Source: Nocardia brasiliensis NBRC 14402 (GTDB lineage: Bacteria > Actinomycetota > Actinomycetes > Mycobacteriales > Mycobacteriaceae). Taken from it: a stretch of DNA of 64,000 bases. The position numbers were made by a program, and so were the translations under genes. Location: positions 1 through 64,000 of the forward strand of contig NZ_BAFT02000078.1 of the NCBI RefSeq assembly GCF_000308475.2, in the 5' to 3' direction. Each line of letters opens with the position of its first letter. The stretch's first letter is position 1. The notes below the pieces were generated by a model. It saw only the letters and a list, made by a program, of their open reading frames with translations. It was not told where the DNA came from and ran no database searches. Positions 24,707 through 33,038 of this stretch are shown here, piece after piece.

Positions 24707-25585
24707 TCATTGGGATGCGTTGTCCCGCATCGGCGCCGGGGCGAAACGTTCGGTGTGCACCGTGGCGGTCGGGTCGTGCAGTGCGAGCAGCTCCCGGCCG
24801 GCTTCGGCGAGCACAGGCGGGCCGCAGACGTATACCGCGGCCCCCGTAGGTGTCTGCGCGAAGATCATGCGCGGATCGGGCAGGCCGAATTCGTCGTCGG
24901 GGCGCACCACCACATCCCCGCCGGTGAGCCGGGCCAGCTCGCACAGGAACGGCATCCTGGCCCGCGATCGGCCGAAATACATGAGCCGCCACGGTGTTCC
25001 GGCGCGCTCGGCGGCAACGACCATCGGCAGGATCGGCGTGATCCCGATCCCACCGGCGACGAACAGATAGCGCGCAGCGGCCAGCAGCGGAAAAGCGTTG
25101 CGCGGCCCCCGGATCGGCAACCGGTCGCCGACCCGCAACCGCTCGTGCACCTCACGCGAGCCGCCGTCGCCGTGCTCGAGGTAGCGCACCGCGATGCGGT
25201 AGTACCCCCGGTCGGCCGGGTCGTTGGTCAGTGAATACTGCCGCAGTCGGCCGGACGGCAGACACAGCTCGATATGCGCTCCCGGAGTCCAGGCCGGCAA
25301 GGCATCGCCGTCCGGGTCGCGTAGGCACAGGCTGACGACGCCGTCGGCCTCCGACTCGATCCGGTCTACGACAACCTCGAATCCGTTGCGGCGCAGTGAC
25401 TGCGGTAATGTCTCGGCGAGCATCGCGGGACGCTGCCCGGTCGGCTGCGCCGGCCGCCGCGGCGCGACGCGGGGCCCGATCGTCGGCTCGCCGGAGCGGA
25501 AAGCGGCTGGGCCCGTACCGAACTCGAAGGTCACGGCGCATGTGCGACGCACCTGCGGCTGATCGACGTATCCAGTAGAGCCCAT
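24707..25585 (-). CDS. FAD/NAD(P)-binding oxidoreductase, PDR/VanB-like but without a ferredoxin domain
   Basis: A 292-residue reductase. The FMN/FAD-binding barrel is at residues 60-165 (LRQYSLTNDP; RXYS-T type motif) and the NAD domain at 165-280 (LFVAGGIGITPILPM; CGPP). Phthalate dioxygenase reductase and VanB proteins carry a C-terminal plant-type [2Fe-2S] domain with a Cys cluster after a segment like HTERFAP. Here the protein stops 11 residues later, and no such domain is encoded downstream. It may use a separate ferredoxin or work as a flavin reductase. It is divergent from a TetR gene. Confidence 0.82.
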   Translation of the reverse strand: MGSTGYVDQPQVRRTCAVTFEFGTGPAAFRSGEPTIGPRVAPRRPAQPTGQRPAMLAETLPQSLRRNGFEVVVDRIESEADGVVSLCLRDPDGDALPAWTPGAHIELCLPSGRLRQYSLTNDPADRGYYRIAVRYLEHGDGGSREVHERLRVGDRLPIRGPRNAFPLLAAARYLFVAGGIGITPILPMVVAAERAGTPWRLMYFGRSRARMPFLCELARLTGGDVVVRPDDEFGLPDPRMIFAQTPTGAAVYVCGPPVLAEAGRELLALHDPTATVHTERFAPAPMRDNASQ

Positions 25586-25634
25586 CTCGCATCCTCATCT
25601 CTGATCGGCGAAGCACAAGCGTTCTCGCAATCTA

Positions 25635-25647
25635 TTGATGACATCAA
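25635..25647. promoter_or_regulatory. Small palindrome in the reductase/TetR divergent promoter
   Basis: TTGATG (25635-25640), one base, CATCAA (25642-25647). It lies 50 bases from the reductase start and 53 bases from the TetR start. A second partial GTCAACATC half follows. It is a candidate operator for the adjacent TetR protein. Confidence 0.5.
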
Positions 25648-25699
25648 CTGCTGTCAACATCACCCGATGTCCACATCCGAGCTGTGAGAAGATGGCGCC

Positions 25700-26365
25700 A
25701 TGGCCGCCGAAGACGACGGAGCGATCCCGGGGATGCGCCGCTGGCGCGGCCGGTCCCCCGCCGCTCGGGTTGCCATGCGCCGCGACCAGCTGATCGAGGC
25801 GTGCACCGAACTGATGGCGACGATCGGCGCGGCGGAAACCTCGATGCGCGGAGTATGCAGGCAGGCCGGGCTCACCGAGCGCTATTTCTACGAGAGTTTC
25901 CCTAATCTCGACGCACTGCTCACCACCGTGCTCGACACCGTGGTGCTCGGCGCCCGGGACCGACTACTCGCGGCGTTACCCTCGGCCCCGCTCGAGCGCG
26001 CCGCCATGTTCCGGCACCTGGTCTCCGTGTTCACCGATTACCTCACCGAGGATCGCCGCCGCGGCCGGATCATGTTCGTCGAGTCGCAGGCCACCCCGGT
26101 GCTCATGCCCCGCGCCAATCAGCTCATCGGACTATTCACGGCGCCGATCGCTTTGACGATCGGCGCCGGCGACTACACCGATCCCGGACCCGACGAGCAC
26201 GACAGCGCCCTCAACGCCAGCGCCATCTTCGGCGCCTTGGCCTATCTCTACCGGCCCTGGCTGGACGGCGAGATCCCGGTCTCCCGAGAACGATTCGACG
26301 AGCACGCCGCGACCGTGCTGGAAAACGTTGCCCGAGTGCGCTCTTCGGCGGGCTCGGAGACCTAG
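25700..26365 (+). CDS. TetR-family regulator
   Basis: A 221-residue regulator with an N-terminal basic extension (MRRWRGRSPAARVAMRRDQ) before the helix-turn-helix (SMRGVCRQAGLTERYFYESFPN, residues 48-70). The C-terminal helices contain EDRRRGRIMFVESQ and a YLYRPWLDGEIP segment. No effector can be assigned. Its divergent position suggests control of the flavin reductase at 24707-25585. Confidence 0.88.
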   Translation: MAAEDDGAIPGMRRWRGRSPAARVAMRRDQLIEACTELMATIGAAETSMRGVCRQAGLTERYFYESFPNLDALLTTVLDTVVLGARDRLLAALPSAPLERAAMFRHLVSVFTDYLTEDRRRGRIMFVESQATPVLMPRANQLIGLFTAPIALTIGAGDYTDPGPDEHDSALNASAIFGALAYLYRPWLDGEIPVSRERFDEHAATVLENVARVRSSAGSET

Positions 26366-26855
26366 GCGAAATTCATCCGACGTATCCACCCGGTCCACAA
26401 TCCCGCGGTGCGCGGGTTCCCTTCGGCCGCAACACAGTTGATGACACGGCAAGTAGCACCCCGGGACAGCTGTCGACCGAGTATCCTGCGTGACTCGCAG
26501 TGAAGTCACTCACATCCAGCACCTGTTCGTACTACGCGAAGCGCAGCGGCAAACGAGTTAGCTATAAGTTAGCCATCAGGCGATCACGCCCCGCTTGCGA
26601 CGATCGGCACAAACCCGGCAGGTGGCAGGCAAACCCGTCGGTGCGTACCGAAAGCGTCCCCAGCGCGGCACTGTCATCGCACCATAGCCAGCCGGTCACC
26701 AGTTGGTGATACCTCACGGAACAGATACTTGAAAACGCATGCGCGCCTGGACATATGGGCCGAGGCGATTGTTGTTACCGTCGGGTAGTGTCCGACGCAC
26801 CGAAGATCAGAGACGATCGCGGAACCGTATTTTCTCCACGATTTCAGGAGCGCGC
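26366..26855. promoter_or_regulatory. 490-bp leader/promoter region before the beta-lactone cluster
   Basis: I see no credible gene here. It is less GC-rich than its surroundings. Notable elements are an inverted repeat GTGACT/AGTCAC (26490-26495 and 26504-26509) and a direct repeat GTTAGC at 26557-26562 and 26568-26573, 11 bp apart, around TATAA. The region ends with CAGGAG before the GTG of the first biosynthetic gene. Its length suggests a regulated promoter with a long 5' leader. No regulator gene for the cluster is adjacent except the TetR upstream. Confidence 0.5.
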
Positions 26856-27905
26856 GTGTCGCATTCTCGATTCGAATCCATCGGCGCCTATCTGCCTTCG
26901 AATGTCGTCACCACCCAGGAGCTGCTCGCCCGGCTGCAGGAACCTCCCTCTTTCGATCTCGAGAAGATCACCGGCGTCAAGGAACGCCGCGTGCACGACA
27001 CCAGGCCGGAGTCGTACGAGGACTCGTTCGCGATCGCGATGAAGGCGGCGCAGGACTGTCTGTCCAGGTCACGCTACGAAGCCGCGGAACTCGACGTGAT
27101 CATCTCCACCTCGATCACGCGGAGCAACCACGCCACCCGCATGTACATGGAGCCGTCGTTCGCCGGGTCGATAAGCCGCCTTATCGGAGCGAAGAAGGCC
27201 ATTACTTTCGACGTTTCCAACGCGTGCGCCGGAATGCTCACCGGCACCTACATTCTCGACCGGATGATCCGCTCCGGGGCCGTGCGCAACGGCATGGTGG
27301 TCAGCGGCGAGGCCATTACTCCGATCGCCGACACCGCGGTCGCGGAGATTTCCGAGAAATACGATCTGCAGTTCGCCTCGCTCTCGGTGGGCGACTCGGG
27401 CGCGGCGGTCGTGCTCGACCAGGCGGTGGACGACGACGACAAGATCCACTACATCGAGTTGATGACCGCCTCGGAGTACTCGCACCTGTGTCTCGGCATG
27501 CCGAGCGACAAGAGCCAGGGTGTTGCGCTGTACACCGACAACCGCAAAATGCACAACGAAGACCGCTTCCTTTTGGGCACCAACAGCCAGATCAACTATC
27601 TGGAAGCCCAGGGCCGCACCTTCGCCGACGAGAAGTTCGACTACGTCATCCACCACCAGTTCGGCGCGGCCGCGATCCCGTGGATGAACGCCATCTGCGA
27701 GCGCGAGTTCGGCACCCCGATGCCGCCCGATCTGCGGGTCATCGAGAAGTACGGAAACACCTCCACCACTTCACATTTCATCGTTCTGCACGACCAGCTC
27801 AGCGAGCAGAACATTCCGGCGGGCTCGAAGCTGCTGATGATCCCGGCCGCCTCCGGCATCGTGACCGGCTTCCTGTCCACCACCATCTCGTCTCTGAAGG
27901 TCTGA
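26856..27905 (+). CDS. nltA: OleA-like thiolase-fold Claisen condensation enzyme, catalytic subunit (NltA)
   Basis: A 349-residue KAS III/OleA-like protein. The catalytic triad is visible: Cys124 in SNACAGML, His near 266 in VIHHQFG, and Asn301 in KYGNTSTT. Glu99 in MYMEPS matches the OleA position known to help deprotonate the acyl chain. OleA-type enzymes join two fatty acyl-CoAs head to head to give a 2-alkyl-3-ketoacid. CAGGAG precedes the GTG start. It is the first gene of a seven-gene run whose order A-B-C-D matches the nocardiolactone (nlt) and lipstatin (lst) pathways, hence the symbol. Confidence 0.85.
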   Translation: MSHSRFESIGAYLPSNVVTTQELLARLQEPPSFDLEKITGVKERRVHDTRPESYEDSFAIAMKAAQDCLSRSRYEAAELDVIISTSITRSNHATRMYMEPSFAGSISRLIGAKKAITFDVSNACAGMLTGTYILDRMIRSGAVRNGMVVSGEAITPIADTAVAEISEKYDLQFASLSVGDSGAAVVLDQAVDDDDKIHYIELMTASEYSHLCLGMPSDKSQGVALYTDNRKMHNEDRFLLGTNSQINYLEAQGRTFADEKFDYVIHHQFGAAAIPWMNAICEREFGTPMPPDLRVIEKYGNTSTTSHFIVLHDQLSEQNIPAGSKLLMIPAASGIVTGFLSTTISSLKV

Positions 27906-27913
27906 GGTCAGCC

Positions 27914-28828
27914 ATGGGCGTTCGCATCAAATCCACCGGCGTCAGCCGCGCCGAAGACACCAACAGCAGCGTGGAGAACAGCGGCCGCGCCGCGAAGCAG
28001 AGCCTGGAGCGGGCCGGTGTCCGGCCCGATCAGGTCGGCGTGCTGATCAACGCCGGGGTGTTCCGGGACTCCAACACGGTGGAACCGGCCGTGTCCGCGC
28101 TGATCCAGAAGGCGGCGGGCATCGGCCTCGAATACGCCAAGGACGATCCGCGGACCTTCTCGTTCGACCTGATGAACGGCGCGACCGGCGTGCTCAACGC
28201 GGTCGGGGTGGCCACCTCGATCCTGGAGACCGGCAGCGCCGAACACGTGCTGATCGTCTCCGGTGACGCGCATCCGTCGATGACCCGCAAGGCCGCCACC
28301 GACGACTTCCCTTATGCCGCTTCGGGTGCCGCGCTGCTGCTGGAGCGCACCGACGAGCCCGAAGGCTTCGGCCGGGTGCACACGGTGAACGGCGAGGGCA
28401 CGCCCGCGGTCGAGGCCTACGTCGACACCGCGACGATGGGCAGCGTCGGGCGCGGCCTGATGACGGTCGAGCGGGAGCCTGACTTCGCCGCGCGACTGCT
28501 GAACGTGGCGGTCGAGGCCGCGCTGGCCGCGCTCAACGAGGCCGGCCACGACGACCTGTCGGGCACCGCCCTGATCGCCTCGACGCCGACCGCCGAGTTC
28601 CCGCTGCAGCTCGCGGACGCGCTCGGCATCGACGAGGACGCGGTCCGCACCCCCGACCTCACCGACGGCGACCCGCACACCGCGGCGCTGCCGCAGGCCT
28701 ACCACCGCGCCGTCGTGGACGAGACGCTGCGCGAGTTCGGACACGTGCTGTTCGTCGCCGCGGGCGCCGGACCGTCGGCCGCGGCGGTGCTGTACCGGCT
28801 GCCCGCGCTCGCCGGGGCGACTGCGTGA
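27914..28828 (+). CDS. nltB: OleA-like partner subunit lacking the catalytic Cys (NltB)
   Basis: A 304-residue thiolase-fold protein starting 8 bases after nltA. Where active homologues have the D-x3-A-C-A-G nucleophile elbow, this protein has FDLMNGATGVLNA (residues 84-96): no Cys. The His and Asn of the triad are also not evident. Glu57 in NTVEPAVSAL aligns with the interface Glu of OleA. In lipstatin biosynthesis LstA and LstB form a heterodimer in which one subunit lacks the nucleophile; by analogy this protein would complete the NltA active site across the dimer interface. It should not condense acyl chains alone. Confidence 0.83.
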   Translation: MGVRIKSTGVSRAEDTNSSVENSGRAAKQSLERAGVRPDQVGVLINAGVFRDSNTVEPAVSALIQKAAGIGLEYAKDDPRTFSFDLMNGATGVLNAVGVATSILETGSAEHVLIVSGDAHPSMTRKAATDDFPYAASGAALLLERTDEPEGFGRVHTVNGEGTPAVEAYVDTATMGSVGRGLMTVEREPDFAARLLNVAVEAALAALNEAGHDDLSGTALIASTPTAEFPLQLADALGIDEDAVRTPDLTDGDPHTAALPQAYHRAVVDETLREFGHVLFVAAGAGPSAAAVLYRLPALAGATA

Positions 28829-30498
28829 GTTCGGCCACCTACTGGCAGGCCATCGACCGGTTCCGCGCGTTCGCCCGCGCGGAACCGGATCGCGAAGCCG
28901 TCATCTACCCGGTCGGCACGGATGCCGCGGGCCTACCGGCCTACCGCCATATCAGCTATCGCGAGCTCGACGACTGGTCCGAGACCATCGCCGAACGGCT
29001 CACCGCCTCCGGCGTCGGGTCCGGCACCCGCACCATCGTGCTCGTGCTGCCCAGCCCGGAGTTGTACGCGATCCTGTTCGCGCTGTTGAAGATCGGCGCC
29101 GTGCCGGTGGTGATCGACCCGGGCATGGGCCTGCGCAAGATGGTGCACTGCCTGCGTGCGGTCGAGGCGGAGGCATTCATCGGCATCCCGCCCGCGCACG
29201 CCGTGCGCGTGCTGTTCCGCCGCAGCTTCCGCAAGGTGCGCACCACGGTGACGGTGGGCAAGCGGTGGTTCTGGCGGGGCGCGAAGCTCGCGGCGTGGGG
29301 CACCACGCCTTCCGGCGGCGCGGTGGACCGGGTGCCCGCCGACCCCGGCGACGTGCTGGTCATCGGATTCACCACGGGCAGTACCGGACCCGCCAAAGCG
29401 GTGGAGCTGACCCACGGCAATCTGGCGTCGATGATCGACCAGGTGCACACCGCGCGCGGCGAGATCGCGCCGGAGACCTCGTTGATCACCCTGCCGCTGG
29501 TCGGCATTCTCGATCTGCTGCTCGGATCCCGCTGTGTACTACCGCCGTTGATCCCGAGCAAGGTCGGCTCGACCGATCCCGCCCACGTCGCGCACGCCAT
29601 CGAAACCTTCGGCGTGCGAACGATGTTCGCCTCGCCCGCGCTGCTGATTCCGCTGCTGCGCCATCTGGAGCAGCAGCCGAACGAGCTGAAGACGCTGGCC
29701 AGCATCTATTCCGGTGGCGCGCCGGTGCCGGACTGGTGCATCGCGGGCCTGCGCGCGGCGTTGACCGATGACGTGCAGATCTTCGCCGGATACGGGTCCA
29801 CCGAGGCACTGCCCATGTCGCTCATCGAATCTCGCGAGCTGTTCGACGGTCTGGTCGAACGGACGCACCGTGGCGAGGGCACTTGCATCGGACGACCCGC
29901 CGACCGGATCGACGCCAGGATCGTCGCCATCACCGATGACCCGATCCCGACCTGGGCCCGGGCCGAGGAACTGGCCGGTGACCTCGCGCGGTCGCGCGGT
30001 ATCGGCGAACTCGTCGTCGCCGGGCCCAATGTCAGCACGCACTACTACTGGCCGGACACGGCGAACCGGCAGGGCAAGATCGTGGACGGGGACCGGATCT
30101 GGCACCGCACCGGCGATCTCGCCTGGATCGACGACGCGGGCCGCATCTGGTTCTGCGGGCGCAAGAGTCAGCGGGTGGTCACCGCCGACGGGCCGATGTT
30201 CACGGTTCAGGTCGAGCAGATCTTCAATACCGTTGCGGGCGTGGCGCGCACGGCACTGGTCGGCGTGGGCGCGCCGGGCGCGCAGCGGCCGGTGCTGTGC
30301 ATCGAGCTGAAGCCCGATGCCGAGGGCGCCGCGGTCGGGGCGGCGTTGCGGGCCCGCGGAGCCGAGTTCGACCTCAGCCGTCCGATCGCCGATTTCCTGA
30401 TCCATCCCGGCTTCCCGGTCGATATCCGGCACAACGCCAAGATCGGGCGCGAGCAGCTCGCGCAGTGGGCGGGCGAGCAGCTGGGAGCGCGCGCATGA
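28825..30498 (+). CDS. nltC: OleC-like beta-lactone synthetase (NltC), ANL superfamily
   Basis: A 557-residue adenylate-forming enzyme. The P-loop FTTGSTGPAKAV is at residues 182-193, GYGSTEALPMS follows, and HRTGDLAWIDDAGRIWFCGR holds the hinge Asp/Arg motif. The N-terminal pattern VVIDPGMGLRKMVHCL followed by EAFIGIPPAHAVRVLF is distinctive of OleC rather than acyl-CoA ligases. OleC/NltC adenylates a 2-alkyl-3-hydroxyacid and closes it to a beta-lactone. The GTG start overlaps the nltB stop (GTGA). No OleB beta-lactone decarboxylase gene is in the window, so the lactone should be an end product or intermediate. Confidence 0.88.
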   Translation: MSSATYWQAIDRFRAFARAEPDREAVIYPVGTDAAGLPAYRHISYRELDDWSETIAERLTASGVGSGTRTIVLVLPSPELYAILFALLKIGAVPVVIDPGMGLRKMVHCLRAVEAEAFIGIPPAHAVRVLFRRSFRKVRTTVTVGKRWFWRGAKLAAWGTTPSGGAVDRVPADPGDVLVIGFTTGSTGPAKAVELTHGNLASMIDQVHTARGEIAPETSLITLPLVGILDLLLGSRCVLPPLIPSKVGSTDPAHVAHAIETFGVRTMFASPALLIPLLRHLEQQPNELKTLASIYSGGAPVPDWCIAGLRAALTDDVQIFAGYGSTEALPMSLIESRELFDGLVERTHRGEGTCIGRPADRIDARIVAITDDPIPTWARAEELAGDLARSRGIGELVVAGPNVSTHYYWPDTANRQGKIVDGDRIWHRTGDLAWIDDAGRIWFCGRKSQRVVTADGPMFTVQVEQIFNTVAGVARTALVGVGAPGAQRPVLCIELKPDAEGAAVGAALRARGAEFDLSRPIADFLIHPGFPVDIRHNAKIGREQLAQWAGEQLGARA

Positions 30499-30761
30499 GC
30501 GTGAAAACGACGGCACTGCGGGCGATTCCGCTGCTCGGCTGGATCTATCTGGCGGGCGGGCTCGTCGCGGCCGCGACGGACCGGGCGCCCGCGAACCGGG
30601 TGCTGCGCGCCGCGTGGTGGATCGACGCGTTCCTGAGCATCGTGGTGCACGCGGCGCAGATCCGGCCCGCGTTGCGCGCGGCCGAGGGGTCGGGCCGCTC
30701 CCCGCTCGAAACGGCCGTACTGACGCAGATCTTCGGAATGACTTGGTGGCGAACGCAATGA
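30495..30761 (+). CDS. Small hydrophobic protein within the beta-lactone operon
   Basis: An 88-residue protein fitted between nltC and nltD with 4-base ATGA overlaps at both ends, which argues that it is a real translated gene. Two hydrophobic stretches (residues 9-27, AIPLLGWIYLAGGLVAAAT, and about 40-58, RAAWWIDAFLSIVVHAAQI) could be transmembrane or membrane-apposed helices. The C-terminus reads FGMTWWRTQ. I do not recognise a family. It might tether or stabilise the enzymes at the membrane, or bind the lipid intermediate; this is speculation from position. Confidence 0.7.
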   Translation: MSVKTTALRAIPLLGWIYLAGGLVAAATDRAPANRVLRAAWWIDAFLSIVVHAAQIRPALRAAEGSGRSPLETAVLTQIFGMTWWRTQ

Positions 30762-31807
30762 GCAAAGTACTGGTCACCGGCGCGTCCGGTTTCCTCGGCG
30801 GCGCGCTGGTGCGCAGGTTGATCCGCGACGGCGCGCACGATGTGTCGATTCTGGTGCGGCGCACCAGCAATCTGGCCGATCTCGGCCCCGACGTGGACAA
30901 GGTCGAGCTGGTCTACGGCGATCTGACCGATGCCGCGTCGCTGGTGCAGGCCACCAGTGGGGTCGACATCGTCTTCCACAGCGCGGCCCGGGTCGACGAG
31001 CGGGGCACCCGCGAGCAGTTCTGGCAGGAGAACGTCCGGGCCACCGAGTTGCTGCTCGATGCCGCACGCCGCGGTGGCGCGTCTGCGTTCGTGTTCATCT
31101 CCAGTCCCAGTGCGCTGATGGATTACGACGGCGGCGACCAGCTCGACATCGACGAGTCGGTGCCGTATCCGCGGCGCTACCTGAACCTGTACTCCGAGAC
31201 CAAGGCCGCGGCCGAACGTGCCGTATTGGCCGCGGACACCACGGGTTTCCGGACCTGTGCGCTGCGACCGCGGGCGATCTGGGGCGCGGGCGACCGGTCC
31301 GGCCCGATCGTGCGGCTGCTCGGTCGTACCGGCACCGGCAAGCTGCCCGATATCTCGTTCGGGCGCGACGTGTACGCCTCGCTGTGCCACGTCGACAACA
31401 TCGTCGACGCGTGCGTCAAAGCGGCGGCGAACCCGGCGACGGTGGGCGGCAAGGCCTATTTCATCGCCGACGCCGAAAAGACCAACGTGTGGGAGTTTCT
31501 CGGTGCGGTGGCAACCCGGCTGGGGTACGAACCGCCGAGCCGCAAGCCCAACCCCAAGGTGATCGACGCGGTGGTCGGCGTCATCGAGACCATCTGGCGG
31601 ATCCCGGCCGTGGCGACCCGCTGGTCTCCCCCGCTGTCGCGCTACGCCGTCGCGCTGATGACGCGCAGCGCGACCTACGACACCGGCGCCGCCGCACGCG
31701 ATTTCGGCTACCAACCGGTCGTGGACCGCGAGACCGGACTCGCCACCTTCCTGGCCTGGCTCGAAAAACAGGGTGGGGCCGTGGAACTCACCCGCACGCT
31801 GCGCTGA
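30758..31807 (+). CDS. nltD: OleD-like NAD(P)-dependent 2-alkyl-3-ketoacid reductase (NltD)
   Basis: A 349-residue extended short-chain dehydrogenase of the 3-beta-HSD/OleD group. The Rossmann motif is VTGASGFLGGALV (residues 6-18), the catalytic Ser is in FISSPSALMDY, and Tyr/Lys are in YSETKAAAE near residue 150. OleD reduces the ketoacid made by OleA to the beta-hydroxyacid used by OleC. The ATG overlaps the preceding small gene by 4 bases. Gene order A-B-C-(small)-D differs from the biochemical order, in which D acts before C. Confidence 0.88.
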   Translation: MSKVLVTGASGFLGGALVRRLIRDGAHDVSILVRRTSNLADLGPDVDKVELVYGDLTDAASLVQATSGVDIVFHSAARVDERGTREQFWQENVRATELLLDAARRGGASAFVFISSPSALMDYDGGDQLDIDESVPYPRRYLNLYSETKAAAERAVLAADTTGFRTCALRPRAIWGAGDRSGPIVRLLGRTGTGKLPDISFGRDVYASLCHVDNIVDACVKAAANPATVGGKAYFIADAEKTNVWEFLGAVATRLGYEPPSRKPNPKVIDAVVGVIETIWRIPAVATRWSPPLSRYAVALMTRSATYDTGAAARDFGYQPVVDRETGLATFLAWLEKQGGAVELTRTLR

Positions 31808-31838
31808 CCCCCGGCGAAAGCCGCGATCGGAGGCCCTC

Positions 31839-33038
31839 ATGACCAACGACACCGTCTTCCGCAGGAAGATCTCGCCCACCGAGCGGCTGTACTTCTTCAC
31901 CCGCGAGGTGACGCCGCCGTTCCTGATGCATCTCGCGGTGCACGGCGACGGGGTGATCGACCCCGCCGCCCTGCAGCGCGCCGTCGACGTGGCCTCGGCC
32001 GCGAATCCCGGCGCCCGGCTGGTCCGGGACGGAAAGTATTGGGTGGACAGCGGTGTCGCGGCCGCCGTCCGGGTGGTGCCGGACTGGACGCTCGACTACG
32101 CCGCGCTGGAGAACGACGCGGTGCTCAACAGTCCGATCGGCCCTTCCCCAGAGCGGACCACCGAGGTGCTGCTGCTGACCGGGGCCGAGACGACCATCGT
32201 GTTCCGGGTCTTCCACGGCGTGATGGACGGCATGGGCATGCGCCTGTGGGCCGACGACGTGCTGCGCGCGCTGCGCGGCGCCGAGCCGGTCGGCGCCCCG
32301 GACGCGATCGCGGACACCGAATTGGTCGCGCAGGTCGGCGCTCCGGGCAGGCAGACACTGGTGCTGCCGACCTACCGGGCCGCCATCGGCACCGGTCGTC
32401 AGGATCCGAACGCGGTGCGCTGGTTGCTGCGGCACCGCACCATCGACGGCACCGGCAAGGGCATCGTCGCGCGGGTCGCGTCGATCCTGGCCGCGGAGGC
32501 GGGGGTGAAGTCCCGCTTCATGATTCCGGTCGACCTGCGCCGGCACGATCCCGCGCTACGCTCCACCGGGAACCTGGCGCTGCCGCTGTTCCTCGACGTC
32601 CGTCCCGGCGAGAGCTGGGAGTCGGTGAGCGCCCAGATGCGCACCGGCCTGCAGGAGAAGCGCGAGCTGAACCAGCTCGACAACGGTGGCCTGTCGAAGT
32701 TCCCGCCCGCCGTCATCCGCGCGGTGCTGCGGGCGAGCAACTGGCTCGGCGCCCGGCACAACCGGAACATGGTCTCCGCCACGGTGTCCCATATGGGCAA
32801 GGTCGATCTGGACGAGCTGGCCGTGCCCGGCTGGACACCGACCACGATGCGGGTGCTGCCCCAGCACACCGGTTCGATGCCGCTGCTGTTCGGCATGGTG
32901 GAGGTGCGCGGGCGGATCGAGCTGATGGTGTCGGCGCGCAACGGCGCGGGTATCGAAGCGCGGCTGGAGGCATTGCTCGACAAGATCGCGCTCACCCTGG
33001 AAGCCGAACTCGCACCGCAAGATTCGCCGGCGCGATGA
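31839..33038 (+). CDS. PapA/condensation-domain-like acyltransferase
   Basis: A 399-residue protein with the CoA-dependent acyltransferase/condensation fold. The catalytic motif HxxxDG appears as HGVMDG (His126, Asp130), and a second-half segment VSATVSHMGKVDL stands where the DFGWG-like latch lies in relatives. PapA proteins esterify hydroxyl groups of mycobacterial lipids with acyl chains. GGAGG precedes the ATG, and its stop overlaps the start of the MMPL gene (ATGA). In this operon it most plausibly acylates a hydroxyl of the lactone lipid or uses the lactone itself as acyl donor; neither is shown. Confidence 0.8.
   Translation: MTNDTVFRRKISPTERLYFFTREVTPPFLMHLAVHGDGVIDPAALQRAVDVASAANPGARLVRDGKYWVDSGVAAAVRVVPDWTLDYAALENDAVLNSPIGPSPERTTEVLLLTGAETTIVFRVFHGVMDGMGMRLWADDVLRALRGAEPVGAPDAIADTELVAQVGAPGRQTLVLPTYRAAIGTGRQDPNAVRWLLRHRTIDGTGKGIVARVASILAAEAGVKSRFMIPVDLRRHDPALRSTGNLALPLFLDVRPGESWESVSAQMRTGLQEKRELNQLDNGGLSKFPPAVIRAVLRASNWLGARHNRNMVSATVSHMGKVDLDELAVPGWTPTTMRVLPQHTGSMPLLFGMVEVRGRIELMVSARNGAGIEARLEALLDKIALTLEAELAPQDSPAR

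Noticed and set aside
26500..26709. Possible 69-residue gene before nltA
   Set aside because: No ribosome site, Ser/Arg-rich composition and no recognisable feature; it lies across candidate regulatory repeats.
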